Assembly: GCF_000382705.1 (NCBI RefSeq)
Contig: NZ_ARQE01000009.1
Location: forward strand, 62,001 to 126,000
From: Aureimonas ureilytica DSM 18598 = NBRC 106430
GTDB taxonomy: Bacteria; Pseudomonadota; Alphaproteobacteria; Rhizobiales; Rhizobiaceae
Direction: 5' to 3'
Length of the DNA stretch: 64,000 nucleotides
Part shown: positions 1 through 8,521 of the stretch, in pieces
Numbering within the stretch: the first letter of the stretch is position 1
How the letters are laid out: each line of letters opens with the position of its first letter
Made by a program: the position numbers and the translations under genes
The notes under the pieces: model-generated
What the model saw: only the letters and a program-made list of their open reading frames with translations
What the model was told of the DNA's origin: nothing
The model's database searches: none

Positions 1-1583
1 TGGTCGTTGCGGCGGTGGATCGCGACGTCGAGCCCGACAAAGGCGATCACCGCGAAGGCGAGGACGCTGGCGCGCAGGAAGCGCGGTGCATCGGCCAGAA
101 GCGCGAAGTCCCACCACATGTTGTTGGCGTATTCGACATGGCGATAGGCGAAGAAGCCGAGCCAGACCGTTGCGATCACGGTGGCCGAAACGGCGGCGAG
201 CCAGCTCCAGTTGATGGCGAAGAGGCCGCGCATCGACCGGCGATAGAAGGCGTGACGGAAGCCGAGGAGGAGCCCTGCGACGAGAACGAGCACGAAGGCT
301 TCTTCCCAGTCTAGCCCCTTGGAAATCGAGAAGACCGCCCCGGCGACGAGGAGACCGAGCGCCACGACCCAGGCGCGCCAGAGCCGCTTGGCGAGGCCGC
401 GCGAGACGATCAGCAGCGTGACGCCGACGAAGCTCGCGGCGAGATGCGACATCTCGATGAAGGGCAGGGGCACGAAATCGGCCAGGACGTCGAGCCGGTA
501 TTCCTTGCTGGGCGTCGCGCCCGACGCCAGAAGTACCAGCCCGCCGCCGAAGGCCAGCACGGCGGTGGCGGGCGGCACCATGGGCTCCAGCGCCCGGGCG
601 AGTTCCTTCATCGGCCCCTTCATCGCGCCGCGCCGGCGGAAGGCCTCCACCACGAGAAGGCCGACCACGGTCACGAGCAGCGGCAGGAGCGTGTAGATCA
701 GGCGGTAGACGAGAAGGGCGGCCACGACATCGGCGCGTTGCGACAGGCCGAGGCTGACGATGATCGTCGCTTCGAAGGCGCCAAGGCCGCCGGGCGCGCT
801 GGAGGCGACGCCGACCACGACCGCGACCGAGAAGACGAGCGCGAAGAGAATGAAACTGTCGACCGTGCCGGCGGGCATCAGGATGTAGAGAACGGCTGCC
901 GCGGCGCCGACATCGACGATGCCGGCGACGAGCTGGACGATGGCGCCCTTGTGCGAGGGCAGCGGCAGCGAGAACTTGCCGAAGCGCGCCGTGCGTTCCC
1001 CGCCCGAGAGCCAGAACACGAAGCCGGCGACGAGGGCGACGAGGATGACGCCGATCGCCGCGTCCACCACCGGTCCGGCATCGCGGAACACGGGCACGCC
1101 GCTCGGATCGACGATCAGCGCGACGCCCAGCATGATGGCGAGCGCGAACCAGAGCGCGAACCAGGATGTGCCGACGATGCGCCCGATATCGGCGAGCTCG
1201 ATGCCGCCCGCCTTGTAGACGTGGTAGCGCAGCGCGCCGCCGGTGAGCAGTGGAAACCCGAGCGCGTTGGAGATGGCATAGCCCGCCGCGCCGACCGTCG
1301 CGGCCACGGGCTTCGAGACGCGGCCGGGCGCGATCGTCTCCACCGCCACCACGTCGTAGAGCGAGACGGCGGCAAAGGAGATGATCGTGAACAGGAGAGC
1401 GAGCAGCAGGTCGAGACCCGACACGGCGTCCACGGCGGCCCGGACCTCGGCCAGCGTCAGCGTGTGGACCATGCTGCCGAGCGCGGCGAAGGCCGCGATC
1501 GTGATCGCCAGACCAAGCAGGGCCGGAACGTATTTTCGCCAGGCGCGGGCGGAGGAGCGGTCGGCTTTGGCCTCGATGGTCAT
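1..1583 (-). CDS. mprF: MprF/LpiA-type lysyl-phosphatidylglycerol protein, N-terminal flippase part (partial)
   Basis: The reading frame runs leftward out of the window, so only about the first 527 residues are visible. They are almost entirely hydrophobic with many membrane segments, matching the flippase domain of MprF/LpiA proteins. These proteins add lysine to phosphatidylglycerol and move the product to the outer leaflet, which lowers membrane charge and gives resistance to cationic peptides and acid. Features include an early basic segment (RAWRKYVPALLG), repeated Gly-rich helices such as SSAPGGLGAFEATII, and a basic end of the membrane part (AIHRRND). The start ATG has a weak GGGAA about 7 bases upstream. 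The cytoplasmic aminoacyltransferase domain (DUF2156) should lie outside the window, so a flippase-only UPF0104 protein cannot be excluded. Confidence 0.8.
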   Translation of the reverse strand, partial: MTIEAKADRSSARAWRKYVPALLGLAITIAAFAALGSMVHTLTLAEVRAAVDAVSGLDLLLALLFTIISFAAVSLYDVVAVETIAPGRVSKPVAATVGAAGYAISNALGFPLLTGGALRYHVYKAGGIELADIGRIVGTSWFALWFALAIMLGVALIVDPSGVPVFRDAGPVVDAAIGVILVALVAGFVFWLSGGERTARFGKFSLPLPSHKGAIVQLVAGIVDVGAAAAVLYILMPAGTVDSFILFALVFSVAVVVGVASSAPGGLGAFEATIIVSLGLSQRADVVAALLVYRLIYTLLPLLVTVVGLLVVEAFRRRGAMKGPMKELARALEPMVPPATAVLAFGGGLVLLASGATPSKEYRLDVLADFVPLPFIEMSHLAASFVGVTLLIVSRGLAKRLWRAWVVALGLLVAGAVFSISKGLDWEEAFVLVLVAGLLLGFRHAFYRRSMRGLFAINWSWLAAVSATVIATVWLGFFAYRHVEYANNMWWDFALLADAPRFLRASVLAFAVIAFVGLDVAIHRRND

Positions 1584-2062
1584 GCGTCGATTCCCGATGG
1601 TCCCGCGCTGCAGGTTGGGCCGCAGCGAGCGGCATTTACCCCGCCTGACGTTCCGAGCAAGCCCATGCCACCGATTTGCGTGAATTTCAGGGTGAACGCT
1701 TACGACCGGAGCATGAAGTTTGGATGGAGCACGTTAGGGAAGGGGACCTTTTCTTGTCCATGACCCAACGGGAGTTTCTTCGGCGGAGCTTGGCGAGCGT
1801 TCCCGAGCGGGTGCTCCGCTGCGGGGGATTTGCCGAAAATCCGCATGGGAGCCTTTCAGCGATCGTATCTCCGGCACGATGGACCCCGCCCGATTGGCGA
1901 GAAATGTCTCGCTCGTCGCAACGCTCTGTTGGGGATGGTCGCGGAAAGGTCGGCTCCGTAACGGAACACTAAACATGGCCATGCGACGGTTTCGCTCGAA
2001 GTCGGAATGAACGATGCAGGATGATCGATGATCGGTCATCCACAGGAGCATGAGTTGGTGTT
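1584..2062. other. Intergenic region between mprF and the GGDEF-EAL gene, no gene seen
   Basis: These 479 bases separate two divergent genes. The short frames that cross the stretch lack ribosome binding sites and the strong third-position GC of real genes here. It should hold both promoters. I see one GGAAC at about 1965 and GTTCC motifs near 1638 and 1799, but none has a matching -10 at the EcfG spacing. Confidence 0.5.
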
Positions 2063-4507
2063 GTGAAGTCAATAAACGCCAAGCTTTTGATCAGTGGGTT
2101 GCTCATAGCGCTGCTGTCGGGTTTCGTGGGCATGTTCGTGCTTCGCAGCAACCGGGATGCCGCGCAGATGGCGATCGCCATGATCGAGCATGGCGTCGAT
2201 CCGCTCGATCAGCTGGAAGCCGCCTCGCGCTCGCTTTCGGACCTGGAGAAGCGTTTCGCCGAGCAGCCGGGGCCCGAAACCCGCGCTCTGCCGCTCGCGC
2301 CCCTCGAAGGGGATGCGCTGCTCATGAGCCTGTCCGATATCGTCGCCAGCGTGCGGGGTGCGATGGTCGCCGTGCCCGATCCGCAATTGTCGCGCAAGCT
2401 CGACGAACTCCTGTATTCCATCAACCGCCTGCGCAGCGCGGAAGGCGACGTCACGCATCGGCTGGTCAGGCGCGAGCTTTCCGGCATCGTCAATGACGTG
2501 GAAACCTCCATCGCCCTGATTCGACAGGATCTCGTGCGGATGCGCGACGCCTCGTTGCAGGAGCGGCGCGCCATCGATCAGGCGGTTCTGTCCGGCGGCG
2601 TGACGGGGATCGTGATCGGCCTGTTCCTCATCTTCTATCTCTCGCGCAGCATCTCGCGGCCGATCCGCAGCGCGGCGTCCGCGCTTCGCCAGGTGGGCGG
2701 CGCATCGACCGCAGGGCGCGAGCCGCCCGCAGCCGACATGATGCTCGATCTCGAATCGGCGATCCGCTTCGTGGAAACCGTGATCGAGAACAAGGAACGC
2801 AGCTCCCGTCTTCAGAGGAGCAGTTCCGCCGCTCATCTCCTGGCGACGGTGGAGCGGCAGCAGAAGCGACTGCGCGTGGCGCTCGATGCCCTGCGCAAGC
2901 CGCTCTGCCTCGTGGACGAAGCCGGGCGCCTGACGGACGCGAACCGGGAATTCGAGAAGCTCTTCCCGGATCTTCGTGTCGGCACGCTCGTCAGCACCTG
3001 GACCGGCCACGAGCTTCTGGCCAACGCGCTTCTCAAGGGCGGGGAGGACGAGGTTCTGGAGCCGGGAGACGGTTCGCTCTTCCGCGTCCGTTGCCACACC
3101 AATCCCATCGACAACGGCATGATCGCGGTGTTCGACGACCTGACGCCGGGCGAGACCACGCAGCGCGAACTCGAGCGTCTCTCGATGCAGGATTCGCTGA
3201 CGGGCCTTCCCAATCGCGACAATTTCTACAGCTTCCTCGACCACGCGCTGAAGAGCGGGACGGAGCCGGTTTCGGTCTTCGTGATCGACGTCGTAGCCTT
3301 CAAGAATGTCAACACGACCCTGGGCCTCGGCGCGGGCGACGAACTCCTGCGGCAGGTCGGCGAGCGCCTGACGCAGCTGGCCGGTCCGGATTGCCACGTC
3401 GCGCGTGTGGCCGGCGACGAGTTCGGCCTCGTCGCGCCGAGCATCGAGCAGCGAGGCGGGCCGGAGCGGTTCGGCCGCAACATCGTCCACGATTTCGCCC
3501 GCCGTCCGATCACCGTCGCCGGTCGGCCGCTGACCGTGCGCCTCGCGGTGGGCGTCGTACCCGATCTGCAGCCCGATGGCAGCCTCGATGCGCGCATCGT
3601 GATGCGCGATTGCGAGATCGCGCTCGAAACCGCCAAGAAGAGCACCTCGGACCCGTTCTGCGTCTATGCGCCGGAAATCCGTATCGAGCACCAGCGGCGT
3701 CAGGACATGGAGCGCGACCTGCGCGAGGGTCTGGTGCGCGGCGAGTTCGAGCTGCACTTCCAGCCCTTCATCGACGTGAAGCGCAAATGCGTGTCCGGCT
3801 TCGAGGCGCTGGTGCGCTGGAACTCCCCGACGCGCGGGCACGTCTCGCCGGGCGTCTTCATTCCGATCATGGAAGAAACCGGACTGATCGTGCCGCTCGG
3901 GCTCTTCGTCCTGCGCGACGCGTGCCGGCAGGCCGCTCGCTGGCCCGGTGGCCTGACCCTATCGATCAACCTCTCGCCGCGTCAGTTCGACGTCGGAGAC
4001 ATCGTCGCCGACGTCCGGCAGACCCTTTCCGAAACGAAGCTCGATCCCAAGCGCCTGCAGCTCGAAGTGACCGAGTCGCTGTTCCTGTCCGACGGCGACA
4101 AGGTGCTCGACATCCTGACGGCGCTGCGCAAGCTCGGCGTCACGATCTCGATGGACGATTTCGGCACGGGCTATTCCTCGCTCGGCTATCTCAGCCGCTT
4201 CCCGTTCGACAAGATCAAGATCGACCAGTCCTTCGTGCGCGATCTCTCGCGCCGCGAGAACATGGCGATTGTGCGCGCCGTTCTCGGCCTTGGCGCTTCG
4301 ATGAAGCTCGCGGTCATCGCCGAGGGCGTGGAGACGGTGGATCAGATGGTGGCGCTCGAGGGCGAGGGCTGTCTTGAAATGCAGGGCTATCTCTTCTCGC
4401 CGCCGCGCGCGGCGGGCGAGCTCGCCAAGGTGCTGGTGGAAGTGCGCGAAGGCTTCCAGAACGGGCGTTTCGAGCCGGCCCCCGCGCCCGTCGCCCTGCG
4501 CGCCTGA
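2063..4507 (+). CDS. Membrane-bound GGDEF-EAL protein (cyclic di-GMP turnover)
   Basis: This 814-residue protein has a membrane segment at about residues 7-28, a periplasmic helical region, and a second membrane segment at about 175-198. A HAMP-like linker and a PAS-like stretch at about 265-370 follow, then a GGDEF domain and a C-terminal EAL domain. The EAL side looks intact: EALVR at 581-585, the SINLSPRQ and EVTES motifs, DDFGTGYSSL from 698, and EGVE. The GGDEF signature reads AGDEF at 450-454, so cyclase activity is uncertain and the protein may mainly degrade c-di-GMP or bind GTP. GTG at 2063 is the most upstream possible start in frame, because a stop lies at 2051. A GGAG is centred about 17 bases upstream, rather far. 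The sensed signal is unknown. Confidence 0.9.
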   Translation: MKSINAKLLISGLLIALLSGFVGMFVLRSNRDAAQMAIAMIEHGVDPLDQLEAASRSLSDLEKRFAEQPGPETRALPLAPLEGDALLMSLSDIVASVRGAMVAVPDPQLSRKLDELLYSINRLRSAEGDVTHRLVRRELSGIVNDVETSIALIRQDLVRMRDASLQERRAIDQAVLSGGVTGIVIGLFLIFYLSRSISRPIRSAASALRQVGGASTAGREPPAADMMLDLESAIRFVETVIENKERSSRLQRSSSAAHLLATVERQQKRLRVALDALRKPLCLVDEAGRLTDANREFEKLFPDLRVGTLVSTWTGHELLANALLKGGEDEVLEPGDGSLFRVRCHTNPIDNGMIAVFDDLTPGETTQRELERLSMQDSLTGLPNRDNFYSFLDHALKSGTEPVSVFVIDVVAFKNVNTTLGLGAGDELLRQVGERLTQLAGPDCHVARVAGDEFGLVAPSIEQRGGPERFGRNIVHDFARRPITVAGRPLTVRLAVGVVPDLQPDGSLDARIVMRDCEIALETAKKSTSDPFCVYAPEIRIEHQRRQDMERDLREGLVRGEFELHFQPFIDVKRKCVSGFEALVRWNSPTRGHVSPGVFIPIMEETGLIVPLGLFVLRDACRQAARWPGGLTLSINLSPRQFDVGDIVADVRQTLSETKLDPKRLQLEVTESLFLSDGDKVLDILTALRKLGVTISMDDFGTGYSSLGYLSRFPFDKIKIDQSFVRDLSRRENMAIVRAVLGLGASMKLAVIAEGVETVDQMVALEGEGCLEMQGYLFSPPRAAGELAKVLVEVREGFQNGRFEPAPAPVALRA

Positions 4508-4540
4508 CCGCGCGGCGCGTTCGCGCCCGTCTCGCGGCTT

Positions 4541-5197
4541 CTATCGCGGCGAAGGGGCAGGGCGCGCGCCGCCGAGAATGATCGCGAGGATCGCCTCGGT
4601 GGTCTCCTCGAGGAACCCCGGGGCTCGGGCGCGATCGCCCAGCACCGCCTCGATCTGCACGGCGAAGTCGGCATAATGCTGCGTGGTCGCCCAGATCGTG
4701 AAGATCAGATGCACCGGATCGACCGGCGCGATCCGTCCATCGGCGATCCATTGCGCGATCACGCTCGCCTTGGCCTCGACCAGCGCCCGCAGCTCGGTCT
4801 CCAGATACGGGCGGATCACCGGCGCGCCGCTCAGGATTTCATTGGCGAAAAGGCGCGAGGCCTCGGGCTGCTCGAAGGTCATGCGAAGCTTGGCGGCGAT
4901 ATAGAAGCGCAGCTCCGTTTCCGGGTCTCCGTCCCGTTCCAGAACGCGCAGGGGCGCCAGCCATTCCGTCAGCGTGCGCTCGAGAAGCGCCGCGTAGATC
5001 TCTTCCTTGCGCCCGAAATAATAGAGGAGATTGGGCTTCGACATGCCGGCGCTCTTAGCGATCTGGTCGATCGTCGAGCCGCGATAACCGTAAGCGGCGA
5101 AGATCGGCAGGGCGGCGGCGAGAATGGTTTCGCGGTTGGCGGCCTGGATGCGGGTCTTCGGCTTCCCGCTGCGCGTCTTGCGAACCTCCTGATCCAT
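4541..5197 (-). CDS. TetR-family regulator, RutR-like
   Basis: This 218-residue protein has an N-terminal TetR helix-turn-helix (about residues 20-65) with the motif GMSKPNLLYYF, close to the SKTNLLYYF of E. coli RutR. Its C-terminal domain also resembles RutR (EASRLFANEILSGAP, HLIFTIWATTQHYADF). RutR senses uracil and controls pyrimidine degradation. The gene follows an RND efflux operon on the same strand, about 170 bases after the pump stop codon, so it may instead be a local regulator of efflux. I chose the ATG at 5197 because GGAGG lies 10 bases upstream; an in-frame ATG at 5218 would add seven residues. The ligand is unknown. Confidence 0.85.
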   Translation of the reverse strand: MDQEVRKTRSGKPKTRIQAANRETILAAALPIFAAYGYRGSTIDQIAKSAGMSKPNLLYYFGRKEEIYAALLERTLTEWLAPLRVLERDGDPETELRFYIAAKLRMTFEQPEASRLFANEILSGAPVIRPYLETELRALVEAKASVIAQWIADGRIAPVDPVHLIFTIWATTQHYADFAVQIEAVLGDRARAPGFLEETTEAILAIILGGARPAPSPR

Positions 5198-5303
5198 CCG
5201 CCCCGTTTCCTCCCCCATGCCGGCCGGCCGAATCGCCTCTCCTGTTAGCCTCGCCCGTTTCAGCGTTGTTTCGCCGTGAGGTCAACGCGCGATGCGGGCG
5301 GTC

Positions 5304-5314
5304 GGGGGGGGGGG
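5304..5314. repeat. Tract of 11 consecutive G bases
   Basis: The plus strand has 11 G residues in a row, between the stop codon of the RND pump gene and the start of the TetR regulator. It lies in the presumed 5' untranslated region of the regulator as read from the pump operon. Such tracts can slip during replication or be sequencing errors. Confidence 0.9.
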
Positions 5315-5365
5315 CGTGCCCGCCCGGTTCGATCCCGGACGGGCAGGGAAGGGGATGGCAAGGCG

Positions 5366-8300
5366 TCAGACGCCCGGTGCCTCGCCCTTCGCATGGAGTT
5401 GCTCGGCCGCGAGAACGTCGCGGCGGATTTCCGCCGCGCGCTCGCCTGCGGGCTTCGAGAAGCGGGCGAGAAGCAGATAGGCCACCGGCGTCAGGAACAG
5501 TGTCGCGAGCGTCGCGAGGCCGAGACCGCCGACGATCACGTAGCCGAGCGTCACGCGCGCCTCCGCCCCGGCGCCGGACGAGAAGATCAGCGGCACGCCG
5601 CCGACGATCGTCGCGATCATCGTCATGAGCACCGGCCGCAGACGGATGATCGAGGCCTGTTCCACCGCTTCGCGCACGGACAGGCCGGTCTCGCGAAGCT
5701 GGTTGGCGAATTCCACGATCAGGATGCCGTTCTTGGCCATGATCCCGACGAGCAGCACGAGACCGATCTGCGAATAAAGATTCAGGCTCTCGCCGAAGAA
5801 GCCCATCGAATAGATCGCGCAGGCGACGCCGAAGGGCACGGTGGCGATGATGATGAAGGCCGAGACGAAGCTTTCGAACTGCGCGGCCAGAACCAGGAGC
5901 ACGACGACGATGGCGAAGCCGAACACGAGGGCGAGGCCGCTGGACGTTTCCTGAAGCGTCGCCGCTTCCGCCAGCGGAACGAGGCGGATGTCCTCGGGCA
6001 GGCGGTCGGACGCGAAGTCCTGAAGCTCCGCCCAGCCCTGACCGATCGAGCTGCCCGGCCGCAGGTCCGCCGACAGGGCCACGGAGCGCGACTGGTTCTC
6101 GCGCGCCAGCGACGGCGCGATCGCTTCCTCCGTCACGGTGGCGATCGAGGACATCGGAATGAAACGCCCGTCGGTGCTGCGAAGGAAGATGTTGGCGAGG
6201 TCGGACGGATCGTTGATCGGCCGCGAGGTGGAGACGATGTGGATCGGCACCGAGCGATCCTCGACATAGGTCGTGCCGATCTCGCGCCCGTCGAGCAGCG
6301 ACTGGATCGCGGCCGAGAGCGCGTTGATGTCGATGCCGAGATCGGACGCCTTCTGCCGGTCGATCGAGACCGAGAGCTGCGGCTGCGTCGTGTCGAAGGA
6401 GAGCTGGACGCGGCCCCAGCGCCCGTCCTCGTTCATCGCCGCTTCCAGCGCCTCGGCCGTGTCGGACAGAGACTGGTAGCTCGGACCCGCCAGCGCGAAC
6501 TGAAGACCGCGCCCGCCGCCCCGGATGCCCAGGGAGTTCGGCTGGATGACCCGCGCCTGCACGCCCGGAATGTCGCGGAAGGCGCGGTTCAGCTCGCTCG
6601 CGATCTCCTGCTGCGTGCGCTCCCGCGCGCCCCAGTCCGTCAGCGTCATCACCATGAAGGCGCTGTTGCCCGTGCCGGTGCCGATGCGCGCGTAGATGCT
6701 GGTGGCTTCGCCGCTTTCCACATAGGGCAGAACGATCTCTTCCACCTTGCGCATCTGCTCGTTGGTGTAGTCGAGGCTGGCGCTTTGCGGCGCCGAGATG
6801 CTCATGAGCACGGTGCCGCGATCCTCGGCGGGCGTCAGCTGCTGCGGCAGGCCGGCGAAGACGCCGAGCGCGCCGACCGCGAACACGATCGACGCCGCCA
6901 GAACCGGCAGCGGATAGCCGAGGCACAGGCGCAGGAGCCGCGCGTAGACGCCGGCGAACAGACCGCCGAGGCGCGCGGCGGCGCGCTTCAGCGGCCCGAC
7001 CTCGGGCTCGCGATCCGTCAGGAAGGCAGCGGCGAGCATCGGACACAGCGTCAGCGCGATGAAGGCCGAGAGGGTGACCGAGATGGCGAGAACGAAGCCG
7101 AACTCGCGGAACAAGCCGCCCGCGACGCCCGGCAGGAAGGAGATCGGGATGAACACGGCCGCGAGTGTCGCCGTGGTCGAGACGACCGCGAAGAACACTT
7201 CGCGCGTGCCGATCACCGCCGCCGCGCGGATGCTCATGCCGAGATCGCGCTGGCGGATGATGTTTTCCAGAACGATGATCGCATCGTCCACCACCATGCC
7301 GGTCGCCAGAACCAGCGCCAGAAGCGTGATGATGTTGACGGAGAAGCCGACGAGATAGATGCCCGCGACGACGCCGATCAGCGCGATCGGGATGGTGAGC
7401 GTCGGGATCAGCGTCGCCCGCGCGTTCATCAGGAAGGCGTAGATCACCGCGACGACGATGATGACGGCGAGAATCAGCGTCAGCTCGACCTCGTGCAACG
7501 AGCCGTTGATGAAGCTCGCCTCGTCCGAGGTCACGACGATGCGCGTGCCCTCCGGCAGGCTGGCGTTCAGTTCGGCGACGGCGGCGCGCACCCCTTCCGA
7601 AATGGCGATCGTGGAGGAGCCGGCCTGACGCACGACTTCGAGGCCGATGCCGGTCTGGCCGTTGACACGCAGGAGCGAGGCCGCTTCGTCCGGCCCGAAG
7701 CGCACGGAGGCGACGTCGCGCAGCCGCGTCGTCTTGTTGAGGAGAACCGCGCCGAACTGGTCGGGCGTCGTCAGGCTGGCGCTCGCGCGCACCACGAGGT
7801 TCTGCGTCGGCGATTCCAGCGAACCCGCCGGCTGGTCGAAGGACGCGTTTCCGAGCGCGGTGGTGACGTCCGCAAGCGTCAGCCCGCGCGTCGCCAGATC
7901 GTCCGGCCGGATGTCGATATAGACGAGCTTCTCGCGATCGCCCGACGGCTCGACGCTGGCGACGCCTTCCACGGCGGCCACGCGGTCGGCGATGCGGTCG
8001 TTCACCAGCGTCGTCAGGTCCTCGATCTTCAGCGACGAGGACAGGACGGCAAGACGCATGATCGCGTCGGCGTCCGCATCCGCCTTCACGATGCGCGCTT
8101 CGTCGGCATCGTCGGGCAGCGAATTCGCGATGCCCGCCACGGCGTCGCGCACGTCGCTCGCCGCGACGTTCAGATCGGTGGAATCGGTGAATTCGATCGT
8201 CACCCGGCTCTGGCCGAAGCGCGAGGAGGAGGAGATCGAGGCGATGCCGGGCACGCGGGCGACGGCGCTTTCGATCTCGTCCGTCAGCTGCCGGTCCACG

Positions 8301-8521
8301 ACTTCCGGCGAGGCGCCCTCGAAACGGGTCGTCACCGTGATGACGGGTCGATCGACATTGGGCAGCTCGCGGATTTCCACCGCGTTGAAGGCGGCAAGGC
8401 CGGCGACGATCAGGAGAAGGTTCAGAACGATCGTGAAGACCGGCCGGCGGATGAACAGCGAGGTGAAGGCCGTCAGCCCGTCGATCCGACCCTCGCCGGG
8501 TATCTTCGGCGCGCCGCTCAA
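5366..8521 (-). CDS. RND efflux pump, inner-membrane transporter (HAE-1/AcrB-like)
   Basis: This 1051-residue protein has the full RND architecture. A membrane helix follows FIRRPVFTIVLNLLL at about residues 24-40, then a large periplasmic pore loop, a helix bundle at about 340-560, a second periplasmic loop and a second bundle. The proton-relay aspartates of TM4 are present as GMVVDDAII (D412, D413). Such pumps export drugs, bile acids or solvents by proton antiport, together with a membrane fusion protein and an outer-membrane channel. The start appears to be TTG at 8521, overlapping the stop codon of the upstream fusion-protein gene, which implies translational coupling. No in-frame ATG lies before the first membrane helix. 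No outer-membrane factor gene is present, so a TolC encoded elsewhere is probably used. Confidence 0.93.
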   Translation of the reverse strand: MSGAPKIPGEGRIDGLTAFTSLFIRRPVFTIVLNLLLIVAGLAAFNAVEIRELPNVDRPVITVTTRFEGASPEVVDRQLTDEIESAVARVPGIASISSSSRFGQSRVTIEFTDSTDLNVAASDVRDAVAGIANSLPDDADEARIVKADADADAIMRLAVLSSSLKIEDLTTLVNDRIADRVAAVEGVASVEPSGDREKLVYIDIRPDDLATRGLTLADVTTALGNASFDQPAGSLESPTQNLVVRASASLTTPDQFGAVLLNKTTRLRDVASVRFGPDEAASLLRVNGQTGIGLEVVRQAGSSTIAISEGVRAAVAELNASLPEGTRIVVTSDEASFINGSLHEVELTLILAVIIVVAVIYAFLMNARATLIPTLTIPIALIGVVAGIYLVGFSVNIITLLALVLATGMVVDDAIIVLENIIRQRDLGMSIRAAAVIGTREVFFAVVSTTATLAAVFIPISFLPGVAGGLFREFGFVLAISVTLSAFIALTLCPMLAAAFLTDREPEVGPLKRAAARLGGLFAGVYARLLRLCLGYPLPVLAASIVFAVGALGVFAGLPQQLTPAEDRGTVLMSISAPQSASLDYTNEQMRKVEEIVLPYVESGEATSIYARIGTGTGNSAFMVMTLTDWGARERTQQEIASELNRAFRDIPGVQARVIQPNSLGIRGGGRGLQFALAGPSYQSLSDTAEALEAAMNEDGRWGRVQLSFDTTQPQLSVSIDRQKASDLGIDINALSAAIQSLLDGREIGTTYVEDRSVPIHIVSTSRPINDPSDLANIFLRSTDGRFIPMSSIATVTEEAIAPSLARENQSRSVALSADLRPGSSIGQGWAELQDFASDRLPEDIRLVPLAEAATLQETSSGLALVFGFAIVVVLLVLAAQFESFVSAFIIIATVPFGVACAIYSMGFFGESLNLYSQIGLVLLVGIMAKNGILIVEFANQLRETGLSVREAVEQASIIRLRPVLMTMIATIVGGVPLIFSSGAGAEARVTLGYVIVGGLGLATLATLFLTPVAYLLLARFSKPAGERAAEIRRDVLAAEQLHAKGEAPGV

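Noticed and set aside
444-1763. Long plus-strand open frame opposite the MprF-like gene
   Set aside because: It is rich in Arg, Asp and Gly in the pattern of an antisense shadow of a high-GC gene. The minus-strand frame encodes a clear multi-helix membrane protein and must be the real gene.
1676-1972. 98-codon plus-strand frame in the first intergenic region
   Set aside because: There is no good ribosome site, no recognisable motif, and codon use is not typical of the genome.
5325-5350. T-arm-like GGTTCGATCCC near the poly-G tract
   Set aside because: No acceptor, D or anticodon arm can be drawn around it, so it is not a tRNA gene.
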